From the NCBI RefSeq assembly GCF_015832195.1, contig NC_052034.1, positions 5,791,501 to 5,855,500 on the forward strand: a DNA stretch of 64,000 nt, given 5' to 3'. The position numbers and the translations under genes are program-made. The notes beneath the pieces were generated by a model. That model made no database searches and was not told the DNA's origin. It saw nothing but the letters and a program-made list of their open reading frames with translations. Positions 23,105 to 35,100 of the stretch are shown piece by piece; the first letter of the stretch is position 1; the number at the start of each line of letters is the position of its first letter. The DNA is from Motacilla alba alba (lineage: Eukaryota > Chordata > Aves > Passeriformes > Motacillidae).

Positions 23105-26100
23105 ATGACGGACTCCAAATACTTCACGACCAATAAAAAAGGTTGGTGTTGAGCTGGTGCAGTGGATTGGAGGTGGTGGGTGGCTATTTTTACACAGCTT
23201 TTTTAACTGCATGCAGGAGAACTTGTGCTTTTCTGGTAGCTCTGTCCCTGTTTCTCTTCTTAATCATCCAGGGAAAAACCTCCAAAGTAGGTCACATGGT
23301 GACAAAAGACAAAACTGGGGTATTACAGGTTTTTATGATTCACAAAATGACCCAAATTGCTGCTCTTTCAAGGATCAGAAAGCAAAGCGATGGGATTTGA
23401 GTGCAGATCTGGCCAGAGACAAAGTTTTGGTTATGGGCTAACAAGTGCCAGGCTAGGGATGGTTGTTAATTTGGGCATCACAGGATTAAGCTGATGTGAG
23501 GAATTTAATATTTTGGATATATACATCAAGAAAACGTAATGGGTTTTCCTGCTGCCATTTTCTCCAAAGTTGCAGGTGCACTGTTTGACTTTCCTCTGCC
23601 TTTACTGCAGGTGTGGTGGTTACCTCACCTCAGGACAAGCTGCTGCCCTTAAAAATGGGAAGCCTGGAAAGGCTTTTTGGGATCACTTTACTCATTCAGC
23701 TCTTTCAGGGCAGGGCTTGTTCTGCTGAGGCTGTCCCAGGCAGATTTTCTAACCTGTTCTTGAACAAAACACTGTTGCTGAGTGCAGTTTAAGCCTGATC
23801 ATTCTCCAGCAGATGTGGAAAATGCTTTGCATTAACCTCTCCTTTGCAAAGTGGCTGAGTGCTCCTTCTGAATGCCTGCCAGTGAAAAACCCCACACTGT
23901 TGATGTATTTATGTGTCATTAAGCTTCTCATTGAGCTCATAAATGAACCTAATGCAGTTGACATCTTTTGAAGGAGCAGCTCTGAGAGTTCAGAGCTGAA
24001 GGCAGGTTTTGTGGGCTGGCTGCAGGGAGCCAGTCTGGGCTGGGTGGGAGCTGGAGCTGTCTCAGCTCTGCTCCAGGGCAGGAGCTCTGGCTGAGCAATG
24101 CCAGGCTCTTCCTCAGGCAGGAGGGATGACGAGTGGTCTCTGCACTGCAGCAGCTTCTCTTCTTTTTTGGAGTCCCTGGCAGTCTCTCTGTGTCAGATTT
24201 TAATTAGTGCTGCTGCTCTGAGCAAGTGTAGGAACGGAAAGTTGGTGCTAGAACTCGTCAGGAATATTTGGATATTTGTAACACGTGCTCAAGCTGTGGC
24301 TCCCAGTGGGAATGCTGCTGGCTGTCCTTCCTGAGAAAAGCTGTCTGTCTGTCTGTTGGGAGCATTATCCTTCTCGTACCAGTGGCTCTGTCTGGAACAT
24401 GCCTGATAAACAGCCTTTTGCACATTTTTTTTTTATTTTATAACTTGATTGCCACTTTGGTGACCCAGCCTGAACTGGCTTTCTACACAGTCATATCTGG
24501 AGGAATTAATGCTGTGGAAAAGGCTGCTTTGGGAGCCTTGGAATCCAGACAGGCTGTGTTACATGCAGCTTTTGTTAGTGGTAGCTCTGTCTTTTTAGCT
24601 TTTTTCCACTGGACTAAACACATACTGTCCTGTTTCAGGAACCACAGCATTTGGGCTCCACTCCAGCTTTCTGAGGAAGCTTTCAATGATGAGCAAAACT
24701 TTAAAAAGTCTGGGCAAAATTCCTAGCTTAGTTTGTTTCTCGCAGGCACGAATCTGGCATCTCCAAGTATCTTTTCGTGCTGGTTATGTAATGGTTGCCT
24801 CAGAGAAACAGATGCTCCAGGGATGTGATTTGGTGTCCTGGAGGTGGGAGAGCTGCCACACGCAGCGTGGTTCTTGTTTGTGGCATTTTCCCCTGCAAGG
24901 TGGAGTCATATCAGTCCCTTGAGTGTTGCAGCTTTGCTTCTCAGTGAACCATGTTCTGACAGCTTCCAAGTGCAGCTGGGCCAGTTTTATGGGAATAAAG
25001 GCCAAGAAAGCAAAAATTCACTCTTGAATTACCCCCAAAACAAGACCCTTTTCTTCTCCTGAGAGGTTTAATCTGTTTTTTTTTTTTGTCTTCTGTCAGG
25101 AGAGATTTTTGAACTGAAGGCTGAACTCAACAATGAAAAGAAAGAGAAGAGGAAAGAAGCTGTAAAGAAGGTTATTGCAGCCATGACTGTGGGGAAGGAT
25201 GTCAGGTAAAAGCAGTTTGTAGCTCTGACAGCTCAGGTTGTCCTGGGATTCAGGTGTGGTGATACATGTCCTTGGAACAGCTGAGGATGGCTGTGTCCCT
25301 GCCTGTGCTGTGCCTGAGTCACAGGTGTCTCAAACTCCTTGCTGTCACTGAAAGCAAGAGAAGCAACTGTTTGCTGTGTGGGTTTAGCTCAGTGCCAAGA
25401 GCCCTTTTTATTTAAAGCATACCCAGAATTCATCCATTTTGTATGTCACTTTAGGTGATGTTTTCTTGCTGCTTGCTGTCCTGGGTTTTAGTGTTACAAA
25501 GGTAATTCCAACTTTTTCTTAGCCTTATGTGGCACAGCATAAATTTAAGCTGAATTTTAAAATGGCTGATGTTGAAATTGAACCTGTGTCTTACTGCAGC
25601 TGAAGGACACTGGCATTTACTGTCCCCAGTACTGTTTTATGAGAGAAGCAGAAAAACCATGTTGAGATGAATGCTTTCTCCCTCCTGTTCCTGGAGCCCA
25701 GCAGAGAGTCAGTAATTCTGAATTCACAGCAGCCTGGTCTGTTGCCACGGAAATCAATATAAGCTTGCAAATTCAGCATCATGACTTCATCATAGAATAA
25801 AGGAAAATATAAACTGAAAGGGAAAAAAAACCCTAATCTTTTCTGCCAGCAGCATTTACCCATCACCTTTAGATCCCCACAGCAAACCTGGGAGCTGCAG
25901 ACTCTTTGTGTAACTTCCTGTGTTATTCTGCAGTGCTGTTTACAGATGGCTGCTTGACATTTGAGTGAAACCCAGCGTGTCAGTGTTTAAGCTTCTCATC
26001 AGTCTGGACTTTGCTAGTCTGAAATTTGGCAGGTTCTTCAGAAGTGTCCTGCATGACCAAAACATTTTAAAGCAACGTTTTTCCTCTTGTGGGTTCATTT

Positions 26101-29100
26101 CCAGGCCTGGCATGGTAGAATTTCCTTGTTTGGTGAACTCCCCAGTTAAAACACACTCAGGAAATGGCATTAGTTTTCACCTCCTCCTATGTCAAAGCTG
26201 TATAAGAGATTAAGTGATTATTATAAAAGCATTGCAAACTGCTTTGAAAGGGAAGGTGACCTTTCATTAAACAGCAGGGTGCTTAAAATGGAACTCCTGC
26301 TTTTCTGGCTTCCTCGATATAGTTACTGTCCCCTCTGCATGCCATGCAACCTCTGGTTTTTATTTTGTGGGTGGGAGTGTGGATCTGCTGGAGGGCAGGA
26401 ATGCTCTGCAGGAGGGTCTGGGCAGGCTGAGGCCAGAGGTGTGAGGTCAGGTCACAGCAACCCATGGAACACTCCAGGAATGGGAAAGAGCATCTGGAAA
26501 GATGGAAAAGGACCAGGGGTGCTGGTCAGCTTAGCTGAACATGAGCTGCTGGCCAAGAGAGCCAATGGCACCTGGCCTGTATCAGGAGCAGTGTGGCCAG
26601 CAGGAGCAGGGCAGTGATTGTCCCTCTGTGCTGGGCACTGGTAAGGCCACACCTCAAATCCTGGGGTCAGTTTGGGGCCCCTCATGACAAGAAGAACATT
26701 TGGGGGCTGGAGCTTGTCCAGAGGAGGGGATGGGCTGGAGCACAGGTTTGATGAGGAGCAGCTGGGGGGGCTCAGTCTGGAGAAGAGGAGGCTCAAGGGG
26801 GATGTTCTCACTCTGAACTCCCTGCCAGGAGGGTGCAGTTGGGGTCAGTCCCTTCTCCCAGGTGACAAGTTACAGGATGTAGAGGAAGTAACCTCAAGTT
26901 GTGCCAGGGAGGTTCAGATGGGATTGAAACGGGCACTGGTGGAGTCACTATCCCTGGAAGAGTTTTAGAAGGTGTTTAAATGTGGCACTTGGGGACATGG
27001 TTGTGGCAGTGCTGGGGGAACTGCTGGCATTTCCTCACCTTAACAATTCTCTGATTCCATCCTTGCTTGTCCCTGTGTTGTGTATCCAGCTCTCTGTTCC
27101 CTGATGTTGTCAACTGCATGCAGACTGACAACCTGGAGCTGAAGAAGCTGGTCTACCTGTACCTGATGAACTATGCCAAAAGCCAGCCAGACATGGCCAT
27201 CATGGCTGTCAACAGCTTTGTGAAGGTAACCTGCTCCTCTGGCATGTCAGGAAAGGGTCCAGCACAGTGGTTGCCAGCACATTTCTTTGGGAGCTTTATC
27301 TCTGCTTTGGGGCTGGGCTCATAGAGGAGGGTGCTGAATCCACTAGATTGGGTCCTTTCTCAGTTGTTCCTTCTGGTTATTGCAGAGGAGATGACTTCAG
27401 CAGCCCTGTGAGGGGCTGTGAGAGAGCCTGCTCCAGGGAAAGCTGCTTCTGTTGTTTTACCAACTTCTGGTACTGGAAAACAGATTTTATCTGTTTCATC
27501 TTCCAGCCTTTGTAGTATCTGAGACATGGATATCAAACTTCCTGTTTGGATGTTCCAGCTGTGCTCTGTGTGGAACACCTTTATCTCTGGTGAAACTGAG
27601 ACAGTTCACTGGAAAAACAACAGCCTGATTGCTGGGCTGCTTTTAGTTCTCTTGTCAGGTTGCCTCTCCTTATCTAGGAAATGTTATTTCAGCCCCATGT
27701 TGTGCAAGATAAAACCCAGTGCTTAGAAGTTTGAGATCCCTTGTAGAGTGTTATAAAATCCGAGACACTGGGGAATGGGATTGAGTTCCAAGCTTCTTTT
27801 GTGGTTCTGCAGGCAGAAGGAGGTGAGAAGACCTAAGCTGAGAGATCTGCTCTTCTGGTCAGAGAGGATGTCCCTGTCTTCCTCTCTGGAAAGAATATTG
27901 TCTGTCTTTAAATTGCAGTTCTGTTAGAATGGACTAACAAAATGATATTTTCCATCTCACGCCCTGCAGAGGAAATCCTGGTGTCCCTTTTGGCAGCTTG
28001 AGGGACAGGTGTTAGTGAGGAGCAAGTGTGGACACTGGTCTGCACTAACTCAGCACTTCCCAGTTCAAGGTGGGGAATGCCCTAGTAGCATGTGTCACTT
28101 CTCTTGCAGACTTTAAATCAGTTTTTCAGCTGCAGGAAGTTTGAACAGTGGAAGGTAAATGCTTTTGTAAGCCATTCTGTAGCCATCCTTTTACAGGCTG
28201 ATTTTGGAGGAGATGTAGGTGGATTGGATGCATGGAAAACTATGTAGGCTTGGAGTAGGAAATGTTGTATTCCTGTCTGCCTGTTCTTTTTCCTCTTTAG
28301 AAAAGCACCTCTAGAGTAGCCTTTGCTTAGTGCTCCACGTGTTGTAGCTTAAAGGATGTTTGTGTTTGGCTTTAAGAAGTAGGCCTCGATGACTGTTGCA
28401 TCATGCTTAGTTGTTGATTTCCCCCATTTTATTTCTTGCTCCTTGAAACCAGGAAGGCTGGAAATCAGTAAATTACTTTGTCTGTGGTGAGATTTTGGGT
28501 GCTGAGAGCTGCCTCTCCAGCTTAGCTGTTGGATCATGTTGAAAGCAGCTTTGCTGGGAGAATGAAAGGACAGGAAACATCTCGAGACGACGTAAAATAT
28601 TCCTGCGAAGCAGCAAGTGCCCTTTTATCCCTGATCTGAAACAATTGCCTGGCTCTTAGCATGCAACCAGAGAGATGCTGCTCAAGTAAGAGCAGCCTGG
28701 CTGCAGATGGTGCAGATCTGTTTGTGCTGTGGTGCAGGACTGCGAGGACCCGAACCCCCTGATCCGCGCCCTGGCCGTGCGCACCATGGGCTGCATCCGC
28801 GTGGACAAAATCACCGAGTACCTGTGCGAGCCCCTGCGCAAGTGCCTGAAGGATGAGGACCCCTACGTGAGGAAAACCGCAGCCGTCTGCGTGGCCAAGC
28901 TGCACGACATCAATGCCCAGATGGTGGAGGACCAAGGGTTCCTGGATTCCCTGCGGGATCTGATTGCAGACTCCAATCCCATGGTAAGGTATTCCCAGCA
29001 CGTTGCTTTGTTGGAAATTCACGGCGAGCCCCGTGGCAGGGAAGAACGATGCATGTGACTCCGTGTTGTCAGAAGGCTGATTTATTACTTTATTATGCTG

Positions 29101-32100
29101 TATTATATTAAGGAATCCTATACTATACTAAAGGATACTTACTGAATGCTAAAAGATAATACTGAAAACTCATGACTCTTCCCATAGTTCTGACACAGCT
29201 TGGCCCTAATTGGTCAAAGAATCAAAACAACTCACACCAGAATCCAATCAAGCAATCACCTTGGGTAAACAATCTCCAAACACATTCCACGTGAGCAAAA
29301 GAGAGGAGAAGCAAATGAGATAAGAATTGTTTTTCTTTTCTCTGAGGCCTCTCGCTGCCTTTCAGCTTCCCAGGAGAAAAACCCTGGGCAAAGGAATCAT
29401 GTTCAGAGAATGTGAATGCCACATGCTTGAGTTTGTGTAGTTTGGATATCACAAAAGTGAAAGGTTCTGGGATGGTTTTGGTCAGGGAACACTTGTTGCC
29501 TCAGGAAGCAGGGAATATCTTCTGTTCTTTGATCTGTTTGGGCTTTTGCCTGTTTTGAATGCTGCAGAGGTGTACCTTCCTGGCCAGGTGAGTCAGAAAA
29601 GCAAGAAATATGTGGTGCTGCTGCCTTGGTGACAGCTTGCAGCTCTTGCTTTCCTGTAGGCTTTGGCTCTTCTTGGAGTAAGAGTTTGGATGAATTAATT
29701 TGCTAATGCAGATAAATCCACTGGCTTGTAATGAGTGGAGAAAATCAATGCTAATGTTTTTAATAAAGTTAAATGAGTTGTCAGAGGAGAGGTGGAGATC
29801 ATGACCAAGAATTTCACAGGAGTAAATTATCTATTAAATCAGCATTTAATTATGCTTGATGAAGGGTCCACTTCCAAGCCAGGTGTCTCCTGCTATTATC
29901 TTGTGACTAGAAGGTGGTGGCCAAGGAACTGAAGTGTCCCACTGCATCATCCTTTCATTGAATACCGTTTCCTGCTGGAATCCAGGGAGCATACCAATAT
30001 CAGCCTGACCCTTAGCAGGGAAGAAAACTTCTGCAGATCAGTTTAACTCAGAGTTTAAGAATGTGACTGCTACTTTCTTAGCTCTTTTAGAGAATGGACT
30101 CTTGTTACAGAAGTAATCTCATATTATTAGGGCAGGTTTAACAGCTCTTCCTGTGGTGCACGAGCCAAAGCACAGAATTTCTGTCCTGCTGTAGTCTTTG
30201 GGCACCTGAGATAAACCCAGTGCAGGTGATAAGGTGCCATCCCCTTTAGCAGGAGAGTGAAGGCTGCTGATTGCTCCTTGTAGAGACAGTAGAACTCGAG
30301 ATGGCTGACTGTCACAGGCAGCAGTGTGAGTGGTGGTGTCTCTCAGGAGATACAGACACCTCTTTCTCTGATATCCAGCTCTTTTACAAGTTGTTCTTTT
30401 TATCTGCTTCCCTGATTTTTTTTTTCTTATGCCAGGCTTCTATGTGAATATTGATGACTACTTGAAGGTGCTTTCTTTGTCTAGGCAGCTCTGAGGCTGG
30501 TAGAGAAACACCTGCTGTTCCAATTCAGTGTGGAGGGTGTGCCTTGCAGCCTCTGAAGGGAAGCTTGGGCTTCCTTAGTTCCACTTCAGCAGCTCCCAGG
30601 CAGCAGTGGAGGTCAGGGACAGAACCTCCTCTTCCCCCAGCCTTGGTTCCAGCTCTGATTTTGTTCTGACTGCAGCCACATGGATATGAGGTGAAGAGTT
30701 CTGGCTGAAAAGATACAGTACTTCAGGAGAAAGAACAAGGTTGTGCTTGCCCTTTGTGCTTGTTGATCTCTGTGGAGCACAGTGGTTTGGTAAAGGAGCC
30801 ATTGGCTGACAGGAGAGCACAGATGTGTATTTAAAAAGTGCATTAACTTAATATAGACTTAAATGAATGGTGTTTTTCTTCTCCTCACCAAAGGGCAGTG
30901 TGTGTTCCATGTGCTAAATAAACCTCCAAAAGCAGCACAGGGCTTCCTAATAAAATATCAGGAAAACTCAAGAGCTCCTGGGTGGTAATGAGGGTGGGCT
31001 GGGGCAGCTCTCCTGAAGCTGTGCAGGGTCACAGTCCCTGCCTCATGTTGTGGTCACTGCTCTTTCCAGAACTGAGGATTCAGAGCAGGAAAATGCACTT
31101 TGGAGGAGTGGTGGTGATGAAGGAGAGGCCTGGGGTGTGTTTTCAGGTCTGCAGGCTTTGAGAGGATTCTGTAGCTGGTGTTCTGTGTACTGGTTTCCAG
31201 GTTTTTCTGTAGATGGGGCATAATATTGCTGCTTTTTAAGGGTGCATGGGGAGAGATTTTATCAAAGGCTCGATGCTCTTAGAGCTGCTGATTTAATACA
31301 ATATTTAATCTGGTTACAAGTTCAGTAGAAAAGGAAAAGAAACTTTAGAAGAAAGAAATTTTAGTAGTTAGATCAACTAACCTTTTAGTTAAGTTGATCC
31401 TCTTTGAAATTCCTTCCTTTGTGGCACAGTGGCTCCCTCAAAAGTAGAGGAATTACCTACCCCTAATTGAGGTTCATCTTCCTGGTCAAACCATCCACCT
31501 CATTGCTGCCTTCCCCATGTGAAACTTCCTGATGACCTTGAATTGTGTTTGCCAGATAAGTTATATTTGTGTGCAAGTTGATATTTATTAAGGTATTTTT
31601 CCTTGGAATGCATTCCTGCCTTCCTGCCTGCAAGGTCTTTTTAAGTAAAATGTGTGTATCCGTATTGGCTATCAAAAAGAAAAGATTGCTGGGAGGAGTG
31701 GTGCAGATGGATCTGTTCTGATGGCCTATTCCTCTGTAAATGGTGCATCTCAATCATTGCAACCTGTTAGCCAAGCTCATTCATATTTATATTATAAATG
31801 TTTCTCCTCTTTTGATGGCTCGTGGAAATGGGCAACATTAGATACTTAATGAAGCAGAATTTTTGAGATGGGAAATCCACACTTGTTCTCTCTTCTGAGA
31901 AATGAGGATTTTTGAGCAGGAGCTAAAAAAGGCTGCAGCTGAAAAATAGTCTTCAAGAAGGTTTTATTATGGCTTTGTAATTGGTTGCCTCTAGCACATG
32001 AGCAAGCTCTAAGCATTTTAGCTGGGTGTTGGTAGAGGAACATCTCCATCTATGGTTCACTAATTGCCTCATAATTGTGCAGGGATCAGGGTGCATATTT

Positions 32101-35100
32101 CTCTGGGCTCAGATCACCTTCATCATAAGGATGTCGAAGTTGGAGGTGACCTTGTCAGAAACATTCTGGGTTTGTTCTTTATTTTTCCTTACATTTTTGG
32201 ATTAATGGCAATATTCTGTGTTAATAAAGCAGCAGCCTTTGGGGGTGTTCAGGGCATTGAAGTCCTGTTGAGGTGCTGTAGGTGCACAGCCAAGGTTCTT
32301 TCCCCTTTATCTTTTTTGTTGTTGTTGTTGTTGTCAGGACATGGCCTAAGTTCATATGAAGTGATCTTCTGTGCAGGTGCATCCCCTGGGTCAATTAATT
32401 CAAACTTGTAATTGCAGATATATTGATAGGGATGTGTCTGGTGAGCTGGGCTGGTGGCTTTTGCCATGACAGCAGAGTTATCTGAGTTGTGTTGTGCAGG
32501 CCATGGTCCAAAACCTTTTACAAGGGCAAGGTTCAGTTGCCCTGCAGAGGTTTGATTGTGGAGAAGTCTTTAATCTCATTTTACAGATGGCTCTGGAGTG
32601 CCTGTGGCTGCCCTTTGTCAGGGCTGAAGAGGATCCTTCCATGGAGAGGGAGCCCTCATTTCATCCCAGAGCTGTCTTAACGCAAATCCTTCTTTTTTTA
32701 CCCTGCATTTCTGCACGTGAAGCTCAGCAGAAGCAGGACTGGACCAATATAAAGCTGGGGCCTGGCTGCCTTGGGCTGCTGCACTTGCTCAGCCCTCAGC
32801 ACCTCTCTTGCTGGTAACCTGGATGAAGTGCAACTGAGAAGCCTGTTCTCCTGTAATCCTCATGTTCTAACAAAAATGTGGGTCCAAAATGAGATTTCTG
32901 TGCACTGTCACTGCAGAACACTGTTCACAGCCAGCAGTAGGTGACTGTGAGGGGAGAGAGGTGGGAGTGTTTCACACCTGCTGGTGGCCAGAGCATCTCA
33001 GAAGTCGTGGGAAAACCTTCTTCTGTTATTTTTTTCCTGCTGCTGTCTTGTTCTGGCTTTAGAGAATCACATGCAATGAATGTTCCTCCTTGGAGCATTG
33101 GAAGTGCTGAGCCCAGGAGAGGGAGAGCAGACCACGAGATGGCAGCAGCTGAAAGCAGAACCAAAGCTGTCTATCTTTAGACACTTTATTTTGTAGCTAC
33201 TTCCCTCCTGGTTTTTATCCCTGCACTTGGTTTTCTTCAGGAATGTAAATATTAGCAGAAAAACATGAGAGGAAATCCATCTAAAACCTTACCGGTCTTT
33301 TAATATTTGAATGGAACAACCTTTCTCTCCAAATATTTTCAATCCTTGACCTTCTAAGGTAACTTTTAACCCATGGAATAGATTCCCTGCCAATCTCTGT
33401 TATCTACATGGCTTAAGTTAACTGATGTCACCTTCTCTCTGCTATTTTCTAGGTTTTTCCTGTTCAGTTTTTAATTCCTTCCTCATGCTGGGTCCAAGGT
33501 TTTTCAGGTGTGGCTGTTCTGTGCTTTTGTGGACTGTACAGACTTTTTGTGCTGTGTTTTACAACCTCTACATCGCACTTTATTGTGAGAAACATTCTTG
33601 AGATTCAGCACAGAGTAAGCTGAGATCACATAACTGATTAGTAAATGCACCAAGTGTGTGGAGTGTAATTAAACTCTCTTTTACCTGGGAGGTTTTTTGC
33701 CTTTAGCATTAACCACACTAAGAGGGGAATCTGAGATCTGACAGCTGGAGGTGGTGAGGTCCAGCTTGATCTAATCCGAATTCCCTCCAGCAATATTGAG
33801 TTTCCACAGCTCACAGATGAGACTGAAAACCTGTAGAGATAAATCAGAGTGTTCTCCTGCTGTGCCTGCAAGGGATGTGGGTTCCTTCTCTGCCAGAACT
33901 TCAGTGTGTGTGTGGGAGCTTCCTGGATGACCCTATGGAGGAAGATGATCTTCCTTTTATTTTTCCTACTAGCTAGCAAGCAGAATGTCTCTGAGCTGAT
34001 GTCCTGAGGAATGAGCCTCTTTAGAAACAAAAGGAGCTTTTTGCCTCCTGGGCCTGTCCTCTGCAGGGATTTTATCCTTCTCTTTCTATTAAAGCTGAGA
34101 AAAGAACCCCTTGGTGAGAAACTGGTGATCCCCTGAGTCCCAAAAGGACTTTGTGGGAGGCAGTCAGGGATGTGGGAATTGTCTTATCCAACACCACCTT
34201 CTTCCTGGGCACAGGAGGTCACTTGTTCCTCGTGGGGACTCTCCCAGCCCTGTGTTTTCCCTCTGCAGCTGGTGTTTTTTCTGGTGGGAGGAGTGAGCTG
34301 TCACTGCTGGATGAATTCATGATTCCTGCTCAGGAAGGTTGTAAGGACTTGAAAATCCACATCCCAGTGTGGAGCTGAATATTGCTGGGAGCTGTGGGCT
34401 CTGCAGCATCTCATCAGCCTGGGGCTGCTCCAGGACACCCTTTCTGTCCTGTGGGCAAAAAACATCCCTCTTCTTTTCCATCCTAGTACTGCAGATGCAG
34501 GCTGGATCTTGAAGTCCTCCAGCCATGTCTGAATTGGTCCTGTGTGTGGTTTGGGGTTTTTTTATAATGTTTGTGCTGCAAGTAGAGATAATATTTCCTT
34601 CTGGGAGACACTTGATGGCGTTTGTGGGTGGAATTTCTTTTACCCGCTGATGGATATGTTGCAGTGAATGAGAACATTGCTTGGGGCTGTTGAAGAGGGG
34701 TGGTGGTGGCACTTTGGAGCTCTCTAATGGATGCTTGTGCTGTTTCCACGAGGCTGTCCAGAAGGAAAAGCAACACTTTTGGTAAACTATGCAGCCAAAA
34801 GCAGCAACAAGCTGGGAGAGAGATGGGGAGAAGCTGTGGAGGAGCCTGTCTGAACGGTGGCTATGTTCATGTGTGGTGGGATGCAAGAGAGAGGAAATGT
34901 GGGGGATTGCCTGGCGCTGCAGAAACCAGCTGTGTGTGTGGCAGCAGGCACAGCAAAGACTTAAAGTAGGGAGGAAGGGAGAGCTGCCACCTGTGACTGG
35001 TGGCACAGCTCCTGGTTTCCCACCCTGACCCCCTTGTTGTGCTGCTGAAACCAGCTTTGGCTTTGGCATGAGCTCCTGCAGGGGAATCTCACTCACTGAG

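Noticed and set aside
26189..26968. Plus-strand frames of 98-142 codons in AP2B1 intron 3
   Set aside because: They overlap the CR1 fragment and adjacent unique intron. They lie outside the CR1 protein-coding part and carry no reverse transcriptase motif.
34317..35096. 259-codon minus-strand open frame inside AP2B1 intron 5
   Set aside because: No recognisable domain or family, no promoter or poly(A) signal nearby, and composition typical of chance reading of intron DNA. Only a database search could revive it.
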